DNA from: an uncultured Bacteroidota bacterium | GTDB lineage: Bacteria > Bacteroidota > Bacteroidia > Chitinophagales > Chitinophagaceae | Reading direction: 5' to 3' | Assembly (NCBI GenBank): GCA_903847655.1 | Contig: CAINEG010000267.1 | Coordinates: forward strand, 1 to 5,614 | DNA length: 5,614 nt | Part shown: positions 1-5,572 of the stretch, piece by piece | How positions within the stretch are numbered: the stretch's first letter is position 1 | How the letters are laid out: each line of letters starts with the position of its first letter | Position numbers and translations under genes: made by a program | Notes under the pieces: model-generated | What the model was told of the DNA's origin: nothing | Databases searched by the model: none | What the model saw: only the letters and a program-made list of their open reading frames with translations

Positions 1-1202
1 ACATTGGTAAAATCGGTACCAATTTTTTCTTTATTAATACCAATACCGCCGCTCTGCCACATTTTACGGGCCTCGCCTTTGCTTGGGAATATTTGAGTGT
101 CTGCAAGTAAGCTTACTAAGTCATAGCCTTCTGTAAGTTGCGCAAGTGTTACATTCACGGTAGGCACGCCTTCCATTACTTGTAATAACTGCGTTTCGTT
201 TAAAGACTGTAATACTTCAGTAGTAGCGTTTCCAAATAAAATTTCAGTAGCACGAATAGCAAAATTTAAATCTTCTTCACTGTGCACTAATTTGGTTAAT
301 TCAGCTGCTAAGTTTTTTTGTAAAATTCTTTCTTGTGGCGCTAGTTCGTGGTCGGCAATTAATTGATCAATGGTGGCGAAGGGTAGTAGTGTAAATATCT
401 TAATCCATTTTTTTGCGTCTTCATCGCTTGCATTTAACCAGAACTGATAAAACTGATAAGGAGAAGTTTTGTTCGCATCCAACCAAATATTTCCTTTTTC
501 TGTTTTACCAAACTTGCCGCCATCTGTCTTGGTGATTAATGGGCAGGTAAAAGCAAAAGCTTCACCACCCATTTTTCTTCTTATTAATTCAGTGCCGGTA
601 GTAATATTGCCCCATTGGTCACTGCCACCCATTTGTACTTTACAGTTTTTATTTTTATACAACCAGTAAAAATCATAGCCCTGTACCAATTGATAAGTAA
701 ATTCAGTAAAGCTCATACCAGTATCTCCTTCAATTCTTTTTTTTACACTATCCTTGGCCATCATATAGTTCACTGTAATATGCTTGCCTACCTCTCTTAT
801 AAAATCTAAGAAATTAAAATTCTTAAACCAATCGTAGTTGTTCACCATTTCGGCGGCATTCGGAAGACTAGGATCAAAATTTAAAAAATGGGCCAATTGT
901 TTTTGAACACCTGCTAAATTAAATTGTAAAGTTTCTTCACTTAGTAAATTACGCTCTTCACTTTTTCCACTAGGGTCGCCCACCATGCCTGTGGCACCAC
1001 CTACCAAGGCCACAGGTTTGTGTCCTGCTCTTTGTAAATGCATCAACAATAATATAGGCACTAAGCTTCCAATATGTAAACTATCCGAAGTAGGGTCAAA
1101 GCCAATATAGCCAGACACTTGTTCTTTTTCAAACAATTCCTCCGTACCCGGCATAATGTCTTGAATCATTCCTCTCCAGCGTAATTCTTGTATTAAAGTC
1201 AT
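1..1202 (-). CDS. tyrS: Tyrosyl-tRNA synthetase (TyrRS), C-terminus cut by window edge
   Basis: Class I aminoacyl-tRNA synthetase that activates tyrosine with ATP and loads it onto tRNA-Tyr in the cytoplasm. The minus-strand frame is open from ATG at 1202-1200 to the window edge, giving 400 codons with no stop. Visible landmarks are the N-terminal ELRWRGM (residues 6-12), [13 protein letters not shown] (34-46, the HIGH signature in the form HIGS), GDPSGKS in the Rossmann core, the tyrosine-binding YQLVQGYDF with Y170, Q174 and D177, and the second signature KFGKT at 230-234. These sit at nearly the same positions as in Geobacillus TyrRS. The last visible part, including [12 protein letters not shown], looks like the start of the C-terminal S4-type tRNA-binding domain. 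The family is usually about 420-430 residues, so perhaps 25-30 residues lie outside the window. The start is supported by the family N-terminus and by a promoter element just upstream. It has no Shine-Dalgarno and is divergent from the RDD gene. Confidence 0.97.
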   Translation of the reverse strand, partial: MTLIQELRWRGMIQDIMPGTEELFEKEQVSGYIGFDPTSDSLHIGSLVPILLLMHLQRAGHKPVALVGGATGMVGDPSGKSEERNLLSEETLQFNLAGVQKQLAHFLNFDPSLPNAAEMVNNYDWFKNFNFLDFIREVGKHITVNYMMAKDSVKKRIEGDTGMSFTEFTYQLVQGYDFYWLYKNKNCKVQMGGSDQWGNITTGTELIRRKMGGEAFAFTCPLITKTDGGKFGKTEKGNIWLDANKTSPYQFYQFWLNASDEDAKKWIKIFTLLPFATIDQLIADHELAPQERILQKNLAAELTKLVHSEEDLNFAIRATEILFGNATTEVLQSLNETQLLQVMEGVPTVNVTLAQLTEGYDLVSLLADTQIFPSKGEARKMWQSGGIGINKEKIGTDFTN

Positions 1203-1219
1203 ATTCTAAATACTTTAGG

Positions 1220-1227
1220 CAAAAATA
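1220..1227 (-). promoter_or_regulatory. Probable tyrS promoter, -7 element TATTTTTG
   Basis: Read on the minus strand, the bases TATTTTTG match the Bacteroidota -7 consensus TAnnTTTG exactly. They lie 17 bp before the tyrS ATG, so the leader would be only about 10-12 nt. The -33 element is weak: the nearest TTG (1242-1240) is only 12 bp upstream of the -7 box, shorter than the usual 17-23. The call rests on the -7 match and its position in a 52-bp divergent spacer. Confidence 0.55.
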
Positions 1228-1242
1228 ACTACTAAAATGCAA

Positions 1243-1250
1243 TAATTTCG
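1243..1250 (+). promoter_or_regulatory. Possible promoter of the RDD gene, -7-like TAATTTCG
   Basis: TAATTTCG differs from TAnnTTTG at one position and ends 4 bp before the ATG at 1255. If used, transcription would start at or next to the start codon, giving a leaderless or nearly leaderless mRNA. No good TTTG is seen at the right -33 distance, so this is a weak call. It is back to back with the tyrS promoter. Confidence 0.3.
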
Positions 1251-1254
1251 CATC

Positions 1255-1659
1255 ATGAACCCAACAACTCCCACAATTGGCGACGGAACCAGAATTTTAC
1301 ACTTTTTAGTAGATACCTTATTGATTACTCTAATTGCCTATTTGGTCTATGGATGGTGGAATTTTTATGTTATGTATTGGAACTTTACCCCCATTCGCTT
1401 TGGTCCCTTCTTTTTTGGCAGCATGTGGGTATATGTATTTTTATTTGAATTTATTTTTTTGCGTACCCCCGCTAAATGGTTAACTGGGACCAAAGTGGTT
1501 TCGGAAAAAGGAGGTAGGCCCAATATCTTTCAATTTTTTATAAGAGCCACCCTAAGAACGACCATTGTTTCCATGTTTGGTTTGGCATGGAATGGCCAAC
1601 CTTTACATGATACTTTTTCTAAAACCAAATTAGTGTACACAGCAAATCCAGCTGTATAA
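1255..1659 (+). CDS. RDD-family small integral membrane protein
   Basis: A 134-residue membrane protein whose substrate and function are unknown. It fits the RDD family pattern: an N-terminal GTRILHFLVD with R13 and D20 starting the first membrane helix (about 14-33), a second hydrophobic helix (about 51-69), then the conserved amphipathic stretch RTPAKWLTGTKVV (70-82), FIRATLR (95-101) and the terminal PLHDTFSKTKLV (116-127), which matches the family's LHD...T.LV ending. A short third hydrophobic segment lies at about 102-113. It is very rich in Trp, Phe and Tyr. RDD proteins are often annotated as possible transporters, and some have been linked to Na+/H+ exchange, but nothing here shows a substrate. 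The ATG is favoured because the family's N-terminal motif follows at once; there is no Shine-Dalgarno. The 73-bp gap to hscA makes co-transcription possible but unproven. Confidence 0.85.
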   Translation: MNPTTPTIGDGTRILHFLVDTLLITLIAYLVYGWWNFYVMYWNFTPIRFGPFFFGSMWVYVFLFEFIFLRTPAKWLTGTKVVSEKGGRPNIFQFFIRATLRTTIVSMFGLAWNGQPLHDTFSKTKLVYTANPAV

Positions 1660-1711
1660 GAAGCGTTTTAAATCTTTCCTCAAATCATAAGTTTAAAATT
1701 GGTTGGCATTG

Positions 1712-1719
1712 TACATTTG
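1712..1719 (+). promoter_or_regulatory. Probable hscA promoter, -7 element TACATTTG
   Basis: TACATTTG is an exact match to TAnnTTTG and lies 13 bp before the hscA ATG, predicting a leader of about 7-9 nt. The -33 position is poor: TTTA at 1692-1695 with a 16-bp spacer is the best candidate. The call rests mainly on the -7 match and its position. No terminator is visible between the RDD gene and hscA, so read-through is also possible. Confidence 0.55.
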
Positions 1720-1732
1720 TAAAATTTTTTAA

Positions 1733-3598
1733 ATGGCCAAGATTGGTATTAATATAGCTACAGGGAGTTTGCAACAAGCAGAGATTATTGTAGGTATCGA
1801 CTTAGGTACCACCAATAGTTTGGTGGCCATCATCCATCCTGATACTAAATTGCCTACCGCATTAAAAGAATTTGATGGTAGTAGCATTGTACCCAGCGTG
1901 GTACATTTTGATGCATATGGAAATGTAGAAGTGGGAGCAAATGCGAAACCTTATTTAGAAACAGATCCACAAAATACCATATTTAGTGCCAAACGTTTGA
2001 TGGGGAAAAGTCACAATGACATCAGAGCGCATCAAGATTTTTTTGCTTATAAAATAATAGATGATAACAGAGACAGTTTAGTAAAAGTACAAGTGGGCAA
2101 CACTTTTTATTCGCCCATCGATTTATCTTCTTATATATTGGTTGAATTAAAAAAACGTGCCGAACATATTTTAAAAACACCTGTCACCAAGGCAGTGATA
2201 ACGGTGCCTGCCTATTTTAATGATACCCAACGTCAAGCCACCCGCGATGCAGGAAAGCTAGCAGGACTAGATGTGCTGCGCATCATCAACGAACCCACTG
2301 CAGCAAGTTTGGCTTATGGTTTAGGAATGGATCCAACAGAAGAAAAAACAATCGCAGTCTATGATTTGGGCGGCGGCACTTTTGATATTTCTATTTTAAA
2401 AATTTCTAATGGCATCTTTGAAGTATTAAGTACCAATGGAGATACTTATTTAGGTGGAGATGATTTAGACAGAGCTATTATAGAATATTGGATGAAACAA
2501 ATGGGGGTGGCAGATTTAGAAGACCATAAAATTTTAAAACAACAATTAAGATTGGCTGCAGAAAAAGCTAAAATAGTTTTATCTAATGCCGATACTTTTG
2601 AAACGGAATTTGCAGGAGAAAAAATTTCCATCACCAAAGAAGTATTTGAAAATTTAATTGCCCCCATTGTAGAAAAAACAATGGATTGTTGCCAATTGGC
2701 GATGAAAGATGCAGGCTTAAATATTTCACAGATCAATACGGTATTAATGGTGGGAGGAAGTACACGTGTGCCACTTGTTAAAAAAACAGTAGCTACTTTT
2801 TTTAATCAATTAGTGAATGATTCTGTGAATCCAGATGAAGTAGTAGCCTTAGGCGCAGCAGTGCAAGCGGATATATTAGCGGGCAACAATCAGAATATGT
2901 TGTTATTGGACATTACTCCATTAAGCCTAGGTATTGAAACCATGGGTGGATTGATGGATGTATTACTTCCGCGTAATTCAAAAATACCTACCAAGGCTTC
3001 AAGACAATACACCACACAAAAAGATGCGCAATCTGGAATTAATATTGCCGTATATCAAGGCGAAAGAGATTTAGTAAAAGACAATCGAAATTTAGGTGCC
3101 TTTACTTTATCGGGGATTCCTTCCATGCCAGCAGGTCTTCCCAAAGTGGAGGTAAGTTTTTTAATCAATGCAGATGGTATATTACAAGTGAGTGCTAAGG
3201 AATTGAGAAGTGGGGTCACTCAAAGCATAGACATTAAACCTCAATATGGATTAACCGACGAAGAAGTAGAACAGAGATTAATGGAAAGCATTACCAATGC
3301 AAAGGCCGATATCGCTACAAGGGCATTGGTGGAAGCCAGCACAGAAGCCGAGCAAATGCTTGCTGTGACAGAAAAGTTCATGATAAAGAATGCTGGCTTA
3401 TTGTCTAAAGACGAAATGACTGCTACCGCCAATGCCATGCAAGCTTTGCAATTAGCTATTACAATGGAGGATAAGAACCTAATTCAGACCAAAACAGAGG
3501 AATTGAACGACCTTACCAGGCCTTTTGCCGAAAGAGTCATGGATCAAGCCATCTCTGGGGCCTTGAAAGGAAGGGGAATTGATGATAAAAACCTCTAG
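1733..3598 (+). CDS. hscA: Fe-S cluster assembly chaperone HscA (Hsp70 family)
   Basis: A specialised Hsp70 that, with the J-protein HscB, uses ATP to drive cluster transfer from the scaffold IscU to apo-proteins in the cytoplasm. The 621-residue protein has the full Hsp70 layout. The ATPase domain (about 18-385) carries phosphate loop 1 GIDLGTTNS (21-29), the connecting segment ITVPAYFNDTQRQATRD (156-172) and NEPTAAS (186-192), phosphate loop 2 YDLGGGTFDIS (210-220) and the adenosine motif VLMVGGSTRVP (337-347). The linker LLLDITPLSLG (390-400) follows, then the beta substrate domain to about 505 and a helical lid. Features favouring HscA over DnaK are PSVVHF (54-59), KRLMG (87-91), KPQYGLTDEEV (502-512) and the end RVMDQAISGALKGRGIDD, all resembling E. 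coli HscA. The lid is short and lacks the Gly-rich acidic DnaK tail. No iscS, iscU, hscB or fdx lies next to it, which is unlike the proteobacterial isc operon. There is no Shine-Dalgarno, and no terminator is seen after the stop. Confidence 0.9.
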   Translation: MAKIGINIATGSLQQAEIIVGIDLGTTNSLVAIIHPDTKLPTALKEFDGSSIVPSVVHFDAYGNVEVGANAKPYLETDPQNTIFSAKRLMGKSHNDIRAHQDFFAYKIIDDNRDSLVKVQVGNTFYSPIDLSSYILVELKKRAEHILKTPVTKAVITVPAYFNDTQRQATRDAGKLAGLDVLRIINEPTAASLAYGLGMDPTEEKTIAVYDLGGGTFDISILKISNGIFEVLSTNGDTYLGGDDLDRAIIEYWMKQMGVADLEDHKILKQQLRLAAEKAKIVLSNADTFETEFAGEKISITKEVFENLIAPIVEKTMDCCQLAMKDAGLNISQINTVLMVGGSTRVPLVKKTVATFFNQLVNDSVNPDEVVALGAAVQADILAGNNQNMLLLDITPLSLGIETMGGLMDVLLPRNSKIPTKASRQYTTQKDAQSGINIAVYQGERDLVKDNRNLGAFTLSGIPSMPAGLPKVEVSFLINADGILQVSAKELRSGVTQSIDIKPQYGLTDEEVEQRLMESITNAKADIATRALVEASTEAEQMLAVTEKFMIKNAGLLSKDEMTATANAMQALQLAITMEDKNLIQTKTEELNDLTRPFAERVMDQAISGALKGRGIDDKNL

Positions 3599-3602
3599 TA
3601 AA

Positions 3603-3633
3603 TTTGGTATTTTCAAAAGGAATCCTATCTTTG
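3603..3633 (+). promoter_or_regulatory. Strong Bacteroidota-type promoter for rpsU
   Basis: TTTG at 3603-3606 is followed after a 19-bp spacer by TATCTTTG at 3626-3633. Both elements match the TTTG / TAnnTTTG consensus exactly with near-ideal spacing. This is one of the two best promoters in the window. It begins 4 bp after the hscA stop codon. The predicted start near 3638-3640 gives a leader of about 40 nt, unusually long for this window, which carries the rpsU Shine-Dalgarno. Confidence 0.85.
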
Positions 3634-3661
3634 CGTTCCAATTTTATTTTTAAAAACACCT

Positions 3662-3669
3662 GAGGAGGT
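3662..3669 (+). promoter_or_regulatory. Strong Shine-Dalgarno site of rpsU (GAGGAGGT)
   Basis: AGGAGGT (3663-3669) is complementary over seven bases to the conserved 16S rRNA 3' tail (ACCUCCU), with one more possible wobble pair from the G at 3662. It sits about 10 nt before the ATG at 3679, separated by TATATATATT-like sequence. None of the other five starts in the window has such a site; their upstream bases are A/T-rich. In Flavobacterium johnsoniae rpsU is likewise a rare SD-bearing gene, tied to feedback by bS21. Confidence 0.9.
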
Positions 3670-3678
3670 ATATATATT

Positions 3679-3876
3679 ATGTTAATAATTGATTCAAAAG
3701 ACTGCGAAAACATTGACAAAGCGTTAAAAAAGTACAAAAAGAAGTTTGAAAAAAGTAAAACTTTGATCAACTTACGTTCTCGTCAAGCATTTGTGAAACC
3801 ATCCGTAAAACGTCGTTTCGAAGTGTTGAAAGCGGTTTATAAGCAACAAATTTTCAGCGGAAAAATAGAGGGATAG
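3679..3876 (+). CDS. rpsU: 30S ribosomal protein bS21
   Basis: Small-subunit protein located on the 30S platform near the 3' end of 16S rRNA, where mRNA initiation takes place. It has 65 residues, normal for the phylum, is very basic, and shows the bS21 signature: an N-terminal strand, a Lys-rich helix (14-27, KALKKYKKKFEKSK), LRSRQAFVKPSVKRR (32-46) and a C-terminal helix with Y54. In Flavobacterium johnsoniae, bS21 with bS18 and bS6 binds the anti-Shine-Dalgarno tail and Tyr54 of bS21 contributes; the same residue is present here at the same number. The start is fixed by the strong SD site. It has its own promoter just upstream and a long-stem terminator downstream, so it can be expressed as a one-gene transcript. 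The likely control is feedback: low bS21 exposes the anti-SD and raises rpsU translation. That is inferred from the Flavobacterium work, not shown here. Confidence 0.97.
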   Translation: MLIIDSKDCENIDKALKKYKKKFEKSKTLINLRSRQAFVKPSVKRRFEVLKAVYKQQIFSGKIEG

Positions 3877-3901
3877 TCCTTCGTTTTTCTCTAATGATAT
3901 T

Positions 3902-3945
3902 AAAGCCCAAGCTAGGTAATACCTAGCCTGGGCTTTTTGTTTTTT
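3902..3945 (+). terminator. Intrinsic terminator after rpsU
   Basis: Two 16-nt arms (3902-3917 and 3921-3936) pair with a single A-C mismatch around a three-base AAT loop, with a GC-rich lower part (GCCC/GGGC). A T-rich tail follows (TT G TTTTTT, to 3945). It begins 25 bp after the rpsU stop. The downstream T tract makes it a terminator for the plus strand; the other side has no long A tract, so it should not work well in reverse. It lies between rpsU and xerC and must limit read-through. Confidence 0.9.
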
Positions 3946-3952
3946 CTGCGTC

Positions 3953-3983
3953 TTTTAGATTCCCTCTACATGTCTTATCTTTA
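3953..3983 (+). promoter_or_regulatory. Candidate promoter for xerC (TTTT-N19-TATCTTTA)
   Basis: TTTT at 3953-3956, a 19-bp spacer, then TATCTTTA at 3976-3983. Each element is one base off the consensus, and the -7 box is one base different from that of rpsU (TATCTTTG). It sits just after the rpsU terminator, where a new promoter would be needed. The -7 box ends 7 bp before the ATG at 3991, so the mRNA would be almost leaderless. Confidence 0.5.
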
Positions 3984-3990
3984 ATTGGCA

Positions 3991-4890
3991 ATGTCCTTTC
4001 AAACCCGTCATATACCGCTGAATGCTTTTTTGGCCTACCTCCAATTTGAAAAGCGTTATTCTGTGCATACCATCACGGCCTATTCCAATGACCTGATTCA
4101 ATTCTTTGATTTTATCGCTATCCAATACGATGGCATGGATTATACCGCTATTACAGGCACCATGGTCCGTTCTTGGTTGGCTTCTATGAAAGAAGAGGAA
4201 TTGACGGGCAAAACATTGAACCGAAAAATATCTTCTTTAAAATCTTTTTATAAATATCAAATCCAACAAGGGCATTTAGTCAAAAGCCCTATGGAAACTG
4301 TGATTAGTCCAAAAATCAGCAAAAGATTGCCCAGCTTTATTGCAGAAAATGATATGGAACAATTGTTTTTAAATTTATCCTTTGCAGAAGGGTGGAAGGG
4401 GTACACCGAAAAAATGGTCATACAACTTTTTTATGCAACAGGCATGCGTTTGAGTGAATTGATTCAATGCAAAGAAAATCAGGTAGACCTTTCTAAAAAA
4501 ATCATCAAAGTATTGGGCAAGGGTAATAAAGAAAGAATTTTACCATTGAGTCCTGAATTGGCCTTGGAATTAAAAAAATACATTGCTCAAAAACCAGCAG
4601 CAGCCAATGGCAATGCTCATTTATTTGTGAATGAAAATGGAAAGGCCCTGCAGCCTAAAGCGGTGTATACTTTTGTTAAATTTTATTTATCGCAAGTAAC
4701 CACTTTGCAAAAGAAAAGCCCACACGTATTGAGGCATAGTTTCGCCACACATTTGATGAACAATGGCGCCGATTTGAATGCAGTAAAGGAATTGCTAGGT
4801 CATAGCAGCTTGGCTGCCACGCAGGTATACACCCATAATACCATTGAGAAATTGAAGGAAGTATTTTCAAAAGCACATCCCAAAGCCTAG
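3991..4890 (+). CDS. xerC: XerC/XerD-family tyrosine recombinase
   Basis: Site-specific recombinase of the Xer type, expected to resolve chromosome dimers at dif with FtsK. Its 299 residues match the family length of about 300. An N-terminal SAM-like DNA-binding domain (about 1-100, with FEKRYSVHTITAYSNDL near 19-35) precedes the catalytic domain. Counted from the ATG at 3991, all six catalytic residues are present: R153 in ATGMRLSEL, K177 in GKGNKER, H245 and R248 in HVLRHSFATHL, H271 in LLGHSS and the nucleophile Y280 in VYTHN. A TTG six bases earlier (3985) is in frame, but ATG is preferred because the candidate -7 box ends at 3983 and transcription would start at about the ATG. There is no Shine-Dalgarno. 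The position between rpsU and hpf is the usual chromosomal one in Bacteroidota as I recall it, so this is housekeeping and not a phage or integron integrase. XerC versus XerD cannot be settled from one sequence. Confidence 0.93.
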   Translation: MSFQTRHIPLNAFLAYLQFEKRYSVHTITAYSNDLIQFFDFIAIQYDGMDYTAITGTMVRSWLASMKEEELTGKTLNRKISSLKSFYKYQIQQGHLVKSPMETVISPKISKRLPSFIAENDMEQLFLNLSFAEGWKGYTEKMVIQLFYATGMRLSELIQCKENQVDLSKKIIKVLGKGNKERILPLSPELALELKKYIAQKPAAANGNAHLFVNENGKALQPKAVYTFVKFYLSQVTTLQKKSPHVLRHSFATHLMNNGADLNAVKELLGHSSLAATQVYTHNTIEKLKEVFSKAHPKA

Positions 4891-4921
4891 ACTTAATCAT
4901 TCTTAGCGTATTCAAAATATG

Positions 4922-4938
4922 ATAGGTATCATACCTAT
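4922..4938. repeat. Palindrome ATAGGTAT-C-ATACCTAT after xerC
   Basis: A perfect inverted repeat with two 8-bp arms around a single C, located 31 bp after the xerC stop in the 177-bp gap before hpf. It extends outward as TATG (4918-4921) and CATA (4940-4943) if one T is bulged. As RNA it could form a hairpin with an ATCAT loop, but the following bases are not a clean T tract, so it is at best a weak terminator. An operator or another protein-binding site is possible. A second, smaller inverted repeat, CTTAC/GTAAG around an 8-nt loop, lies near 4995-5012. I see no convincing promoter in this gap. Confidence 0.6.
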
Positions 4939-5067
4939 TCATAAAGTTTTCTTAAATCATTTTTATTCTTGTATTTTTTTCAAAATTGTGGTAACTTACT
5001 AGTGCAGGTAAGATGGAACGCATTACTTGTTTAGTTCTTTATTTTCTCATCTTTTAAAATCTATTTT

Positions 5068-5367
5068 ATGAACATCAGCATTCAGACGGTGCATTTTGAT
5101 GCAGACCAAAAATTATTAGAATTTGTACAAAAAAAATTGGACAAGTTAGTCACCTTTCATGATCGAATAACCAAGATAGAAGTGTATTTAAAATTTGAAA
5201 GTATGGCACATGCCATCAAAGACAAAGTGGTAGAGATTAAAATTCATATCCCCAAACAGGATTGTTTTGTAAAAGCCACCGCTAAATCTTTTCAAACCTC
5301 CTTCGACCAGGCTTTTGATTCCATCACCAATCAACTTAAAAAGAAAAAAGCGCGTAACGCAGCATAA
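5068..5367 (+). CDS. hpf: Ribosome hibernation-promoting factor, short HPF/YfiA (RaiA) type
   Basis: Ribosome-binding protein that occupies the decoding region of the 30S subunit in slow growth or stationary phase, blocking tRNA and mRNA and protecting idle ribosomes. The 99 residues form a single HPF/YfiA domain with a beta-alpha-beta-beta-beta-alpha order: MNISIQTVHF first strand, helix about 12-28 (DQKLLEFVQKKLDKL), strands with KIEVYLKF (36-43), KVVEIKIHIP (53-62) and CFVKATAKS (66-74), then a C-terminal helix SFDQAFDSITNQLKKKK (78-94) with a basic tail that fits rRNA binding. It is the short form: there is no C-terminal dimerisation domain as in long HPF. The start is ATG with an A/T-rich upstream region and no Shine-Dalgarno. 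It lies downstream of xerC in the same direction and ends in its own terminator. No clear promoter was found, so transcription from the xerC side is likely. HPF versus YfiA naming is not resolvable by eye. Confidence 0.92.
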   Translation: MNISIQTVHFDADQKLLEFVQKKLDKLVTFHDRITKIEVYLKFESMAHAIKDKVVEIKIHIPKQDCFVKATAKSFQTSFDQAFDSITNQLKKKKARNAA

Positions 5368-5390
5368 GTTTTATAAAAGTTTCAAATAGG

Positions 5391-5429
5391 TGCCCATTGT
5401 TAAAATTAAATTGACAATGGGCATTTTTT
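5391..5429 (+). terminator. Intrinsic terminator after hpf
   Basis: TGCCCATTGT (5391-5400) pairs perfectly with ACAATGGGCA (5414-5423), and one G-T plus two A-T pairs can extend the stem inward over an A/T-rich loop. Six T residues follow directly (5424-5429). It starts 23 bp after the hpf stop. It ends the xerC-hpf transcript and insulates it from the tRNA promoter downstream. Confidence 0.9.
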
Positions 5430-5469
5430 ATTCCAAGTTTTCTGCCTTTTTACAAATTAGCGGCTATTA

Positions 5470-5497
5470 TTGGAACTTATTTTGATTTTTACCTTGA
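5470..5497 (+). promoter_or_regulatory. Possible upstream tRNA-operon promoter (TTG-N17-TACCTTGA)
   Basis: TTG at 5470-5472, a 17-bp spacer, then TACCTTGA at 5490-5497, which resembles TAnnTTTG with two mismatches. It could be a second promoter in tandem with the stronger one 56 bp downstream. The support is modest. TTTTGGGATA follows directly and is echoed at the downstream promoter. Confidence 0.35.
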
Positions 5498-5523
5498 TTT
5501 TGGGATAAAAACTGCTCTAAAAT

Positions 5524-5553
5524 TTTGATAAATAAAGAATTCCATTACCTTTG
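5524..5553 (+). promoter_or_regulatory. Strong promoter of the tRNA gene/cluster
   Basis: TTTG at 5524-5527, an 18-bp spacer, then TACCTTTG at 5546-5553, both exact matches to the Bacteroidota consensus. Predicted transcription starts near 5558-5560, about 30 nt before the mature tRNA 5' end. It probably drives the tRNA cluster and, if the usual synteny holds, tuf beyond the window. Confidence 0.85.
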
Positions 5554-5555
5554 CC

Positions 5556-5572
5556 ATCCCAAAATTTGGGAT
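5556..5572. repeat. Palindrome ATCCCAAA-A-TTTGGGAT at the tRNA-operon transcription start
   Basis: A perfect inverted repeat with 8-bp arms around one A, beginning 2 bp after the -7 box and spanning the predicted start site. In DNA it could be an operator; in RNA it would be a small hairpin at or near the 5' end of the precursor. A further copy of the half-site, TTTGGGATA, occurs at 5499-5507, just after the possible upstream promoter. Confidence 0.65.

Noticed and set aside
469..809. Two overlapping small plus-strand open frames (469-669 and 615-809)
   Set aside because: They lie antisense inside tyrS, whose frame shows clear synthetase motifs across the same stretch; they have no promoter, SD or recognisable protein pattern.
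1206..1218. Small inverted repeat CTAAA-TAC-TTTAG in the tyrS leader
   Set aside because: Five A/T-rich pairs with a three-base loop are too weak and too likely by chance; it does not resemble a T-box, which would also be unexpected in this phylum.
2446..3438. Minus-strand open frames inside hscA (2446-2736 and 3241-3438)
   Set aside because: Shadows of a fully supported Hsp70 coding sequence; the translations look like low-complexity mirror products.
3537..3770. Minus-strand open frame over the hscA end and rpsU start
   Set aside because: It runs antisense through the strong rpsU promoter, SD and start, and shows no family features.
3985..3990. TTG at 3985 as the start of xerC
   Set aside because: The in-frame ATG two codons later is preferred: it fits the family N-terminus as well, and the candidate -7 box ends at 3983, so TTG would fall before or at the transcription start.
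3991..4890. The tyrosine recombinase as a sign of a mobile element or integron
   Set aside because: No att-like direct repeats, cassettes, phage or transfer genes nearby; length, motifs and the rpsU-hpf setting fit housekeeping Xer.
4922..4938. The palindrome after xerC as a dif site
   Set aside because: A dif site has two 11-bp Xer-binding arms around a 6-bp spacer and is not a tight palindrome with a one-base centre; this sequence does not resemble the known core.
4676..4942. Minus-strand open frame over the end of xerC
   Set aside because: Antisense to the catalytic H-R-H-Y part of the recombinase; no independent support.
5370..5379. TTTTATAAAA palindrome after the hpf stop
   Set aside because: Low-complexity A/T sequence in an A/T-rich spacer; the real terminator lies just after it.
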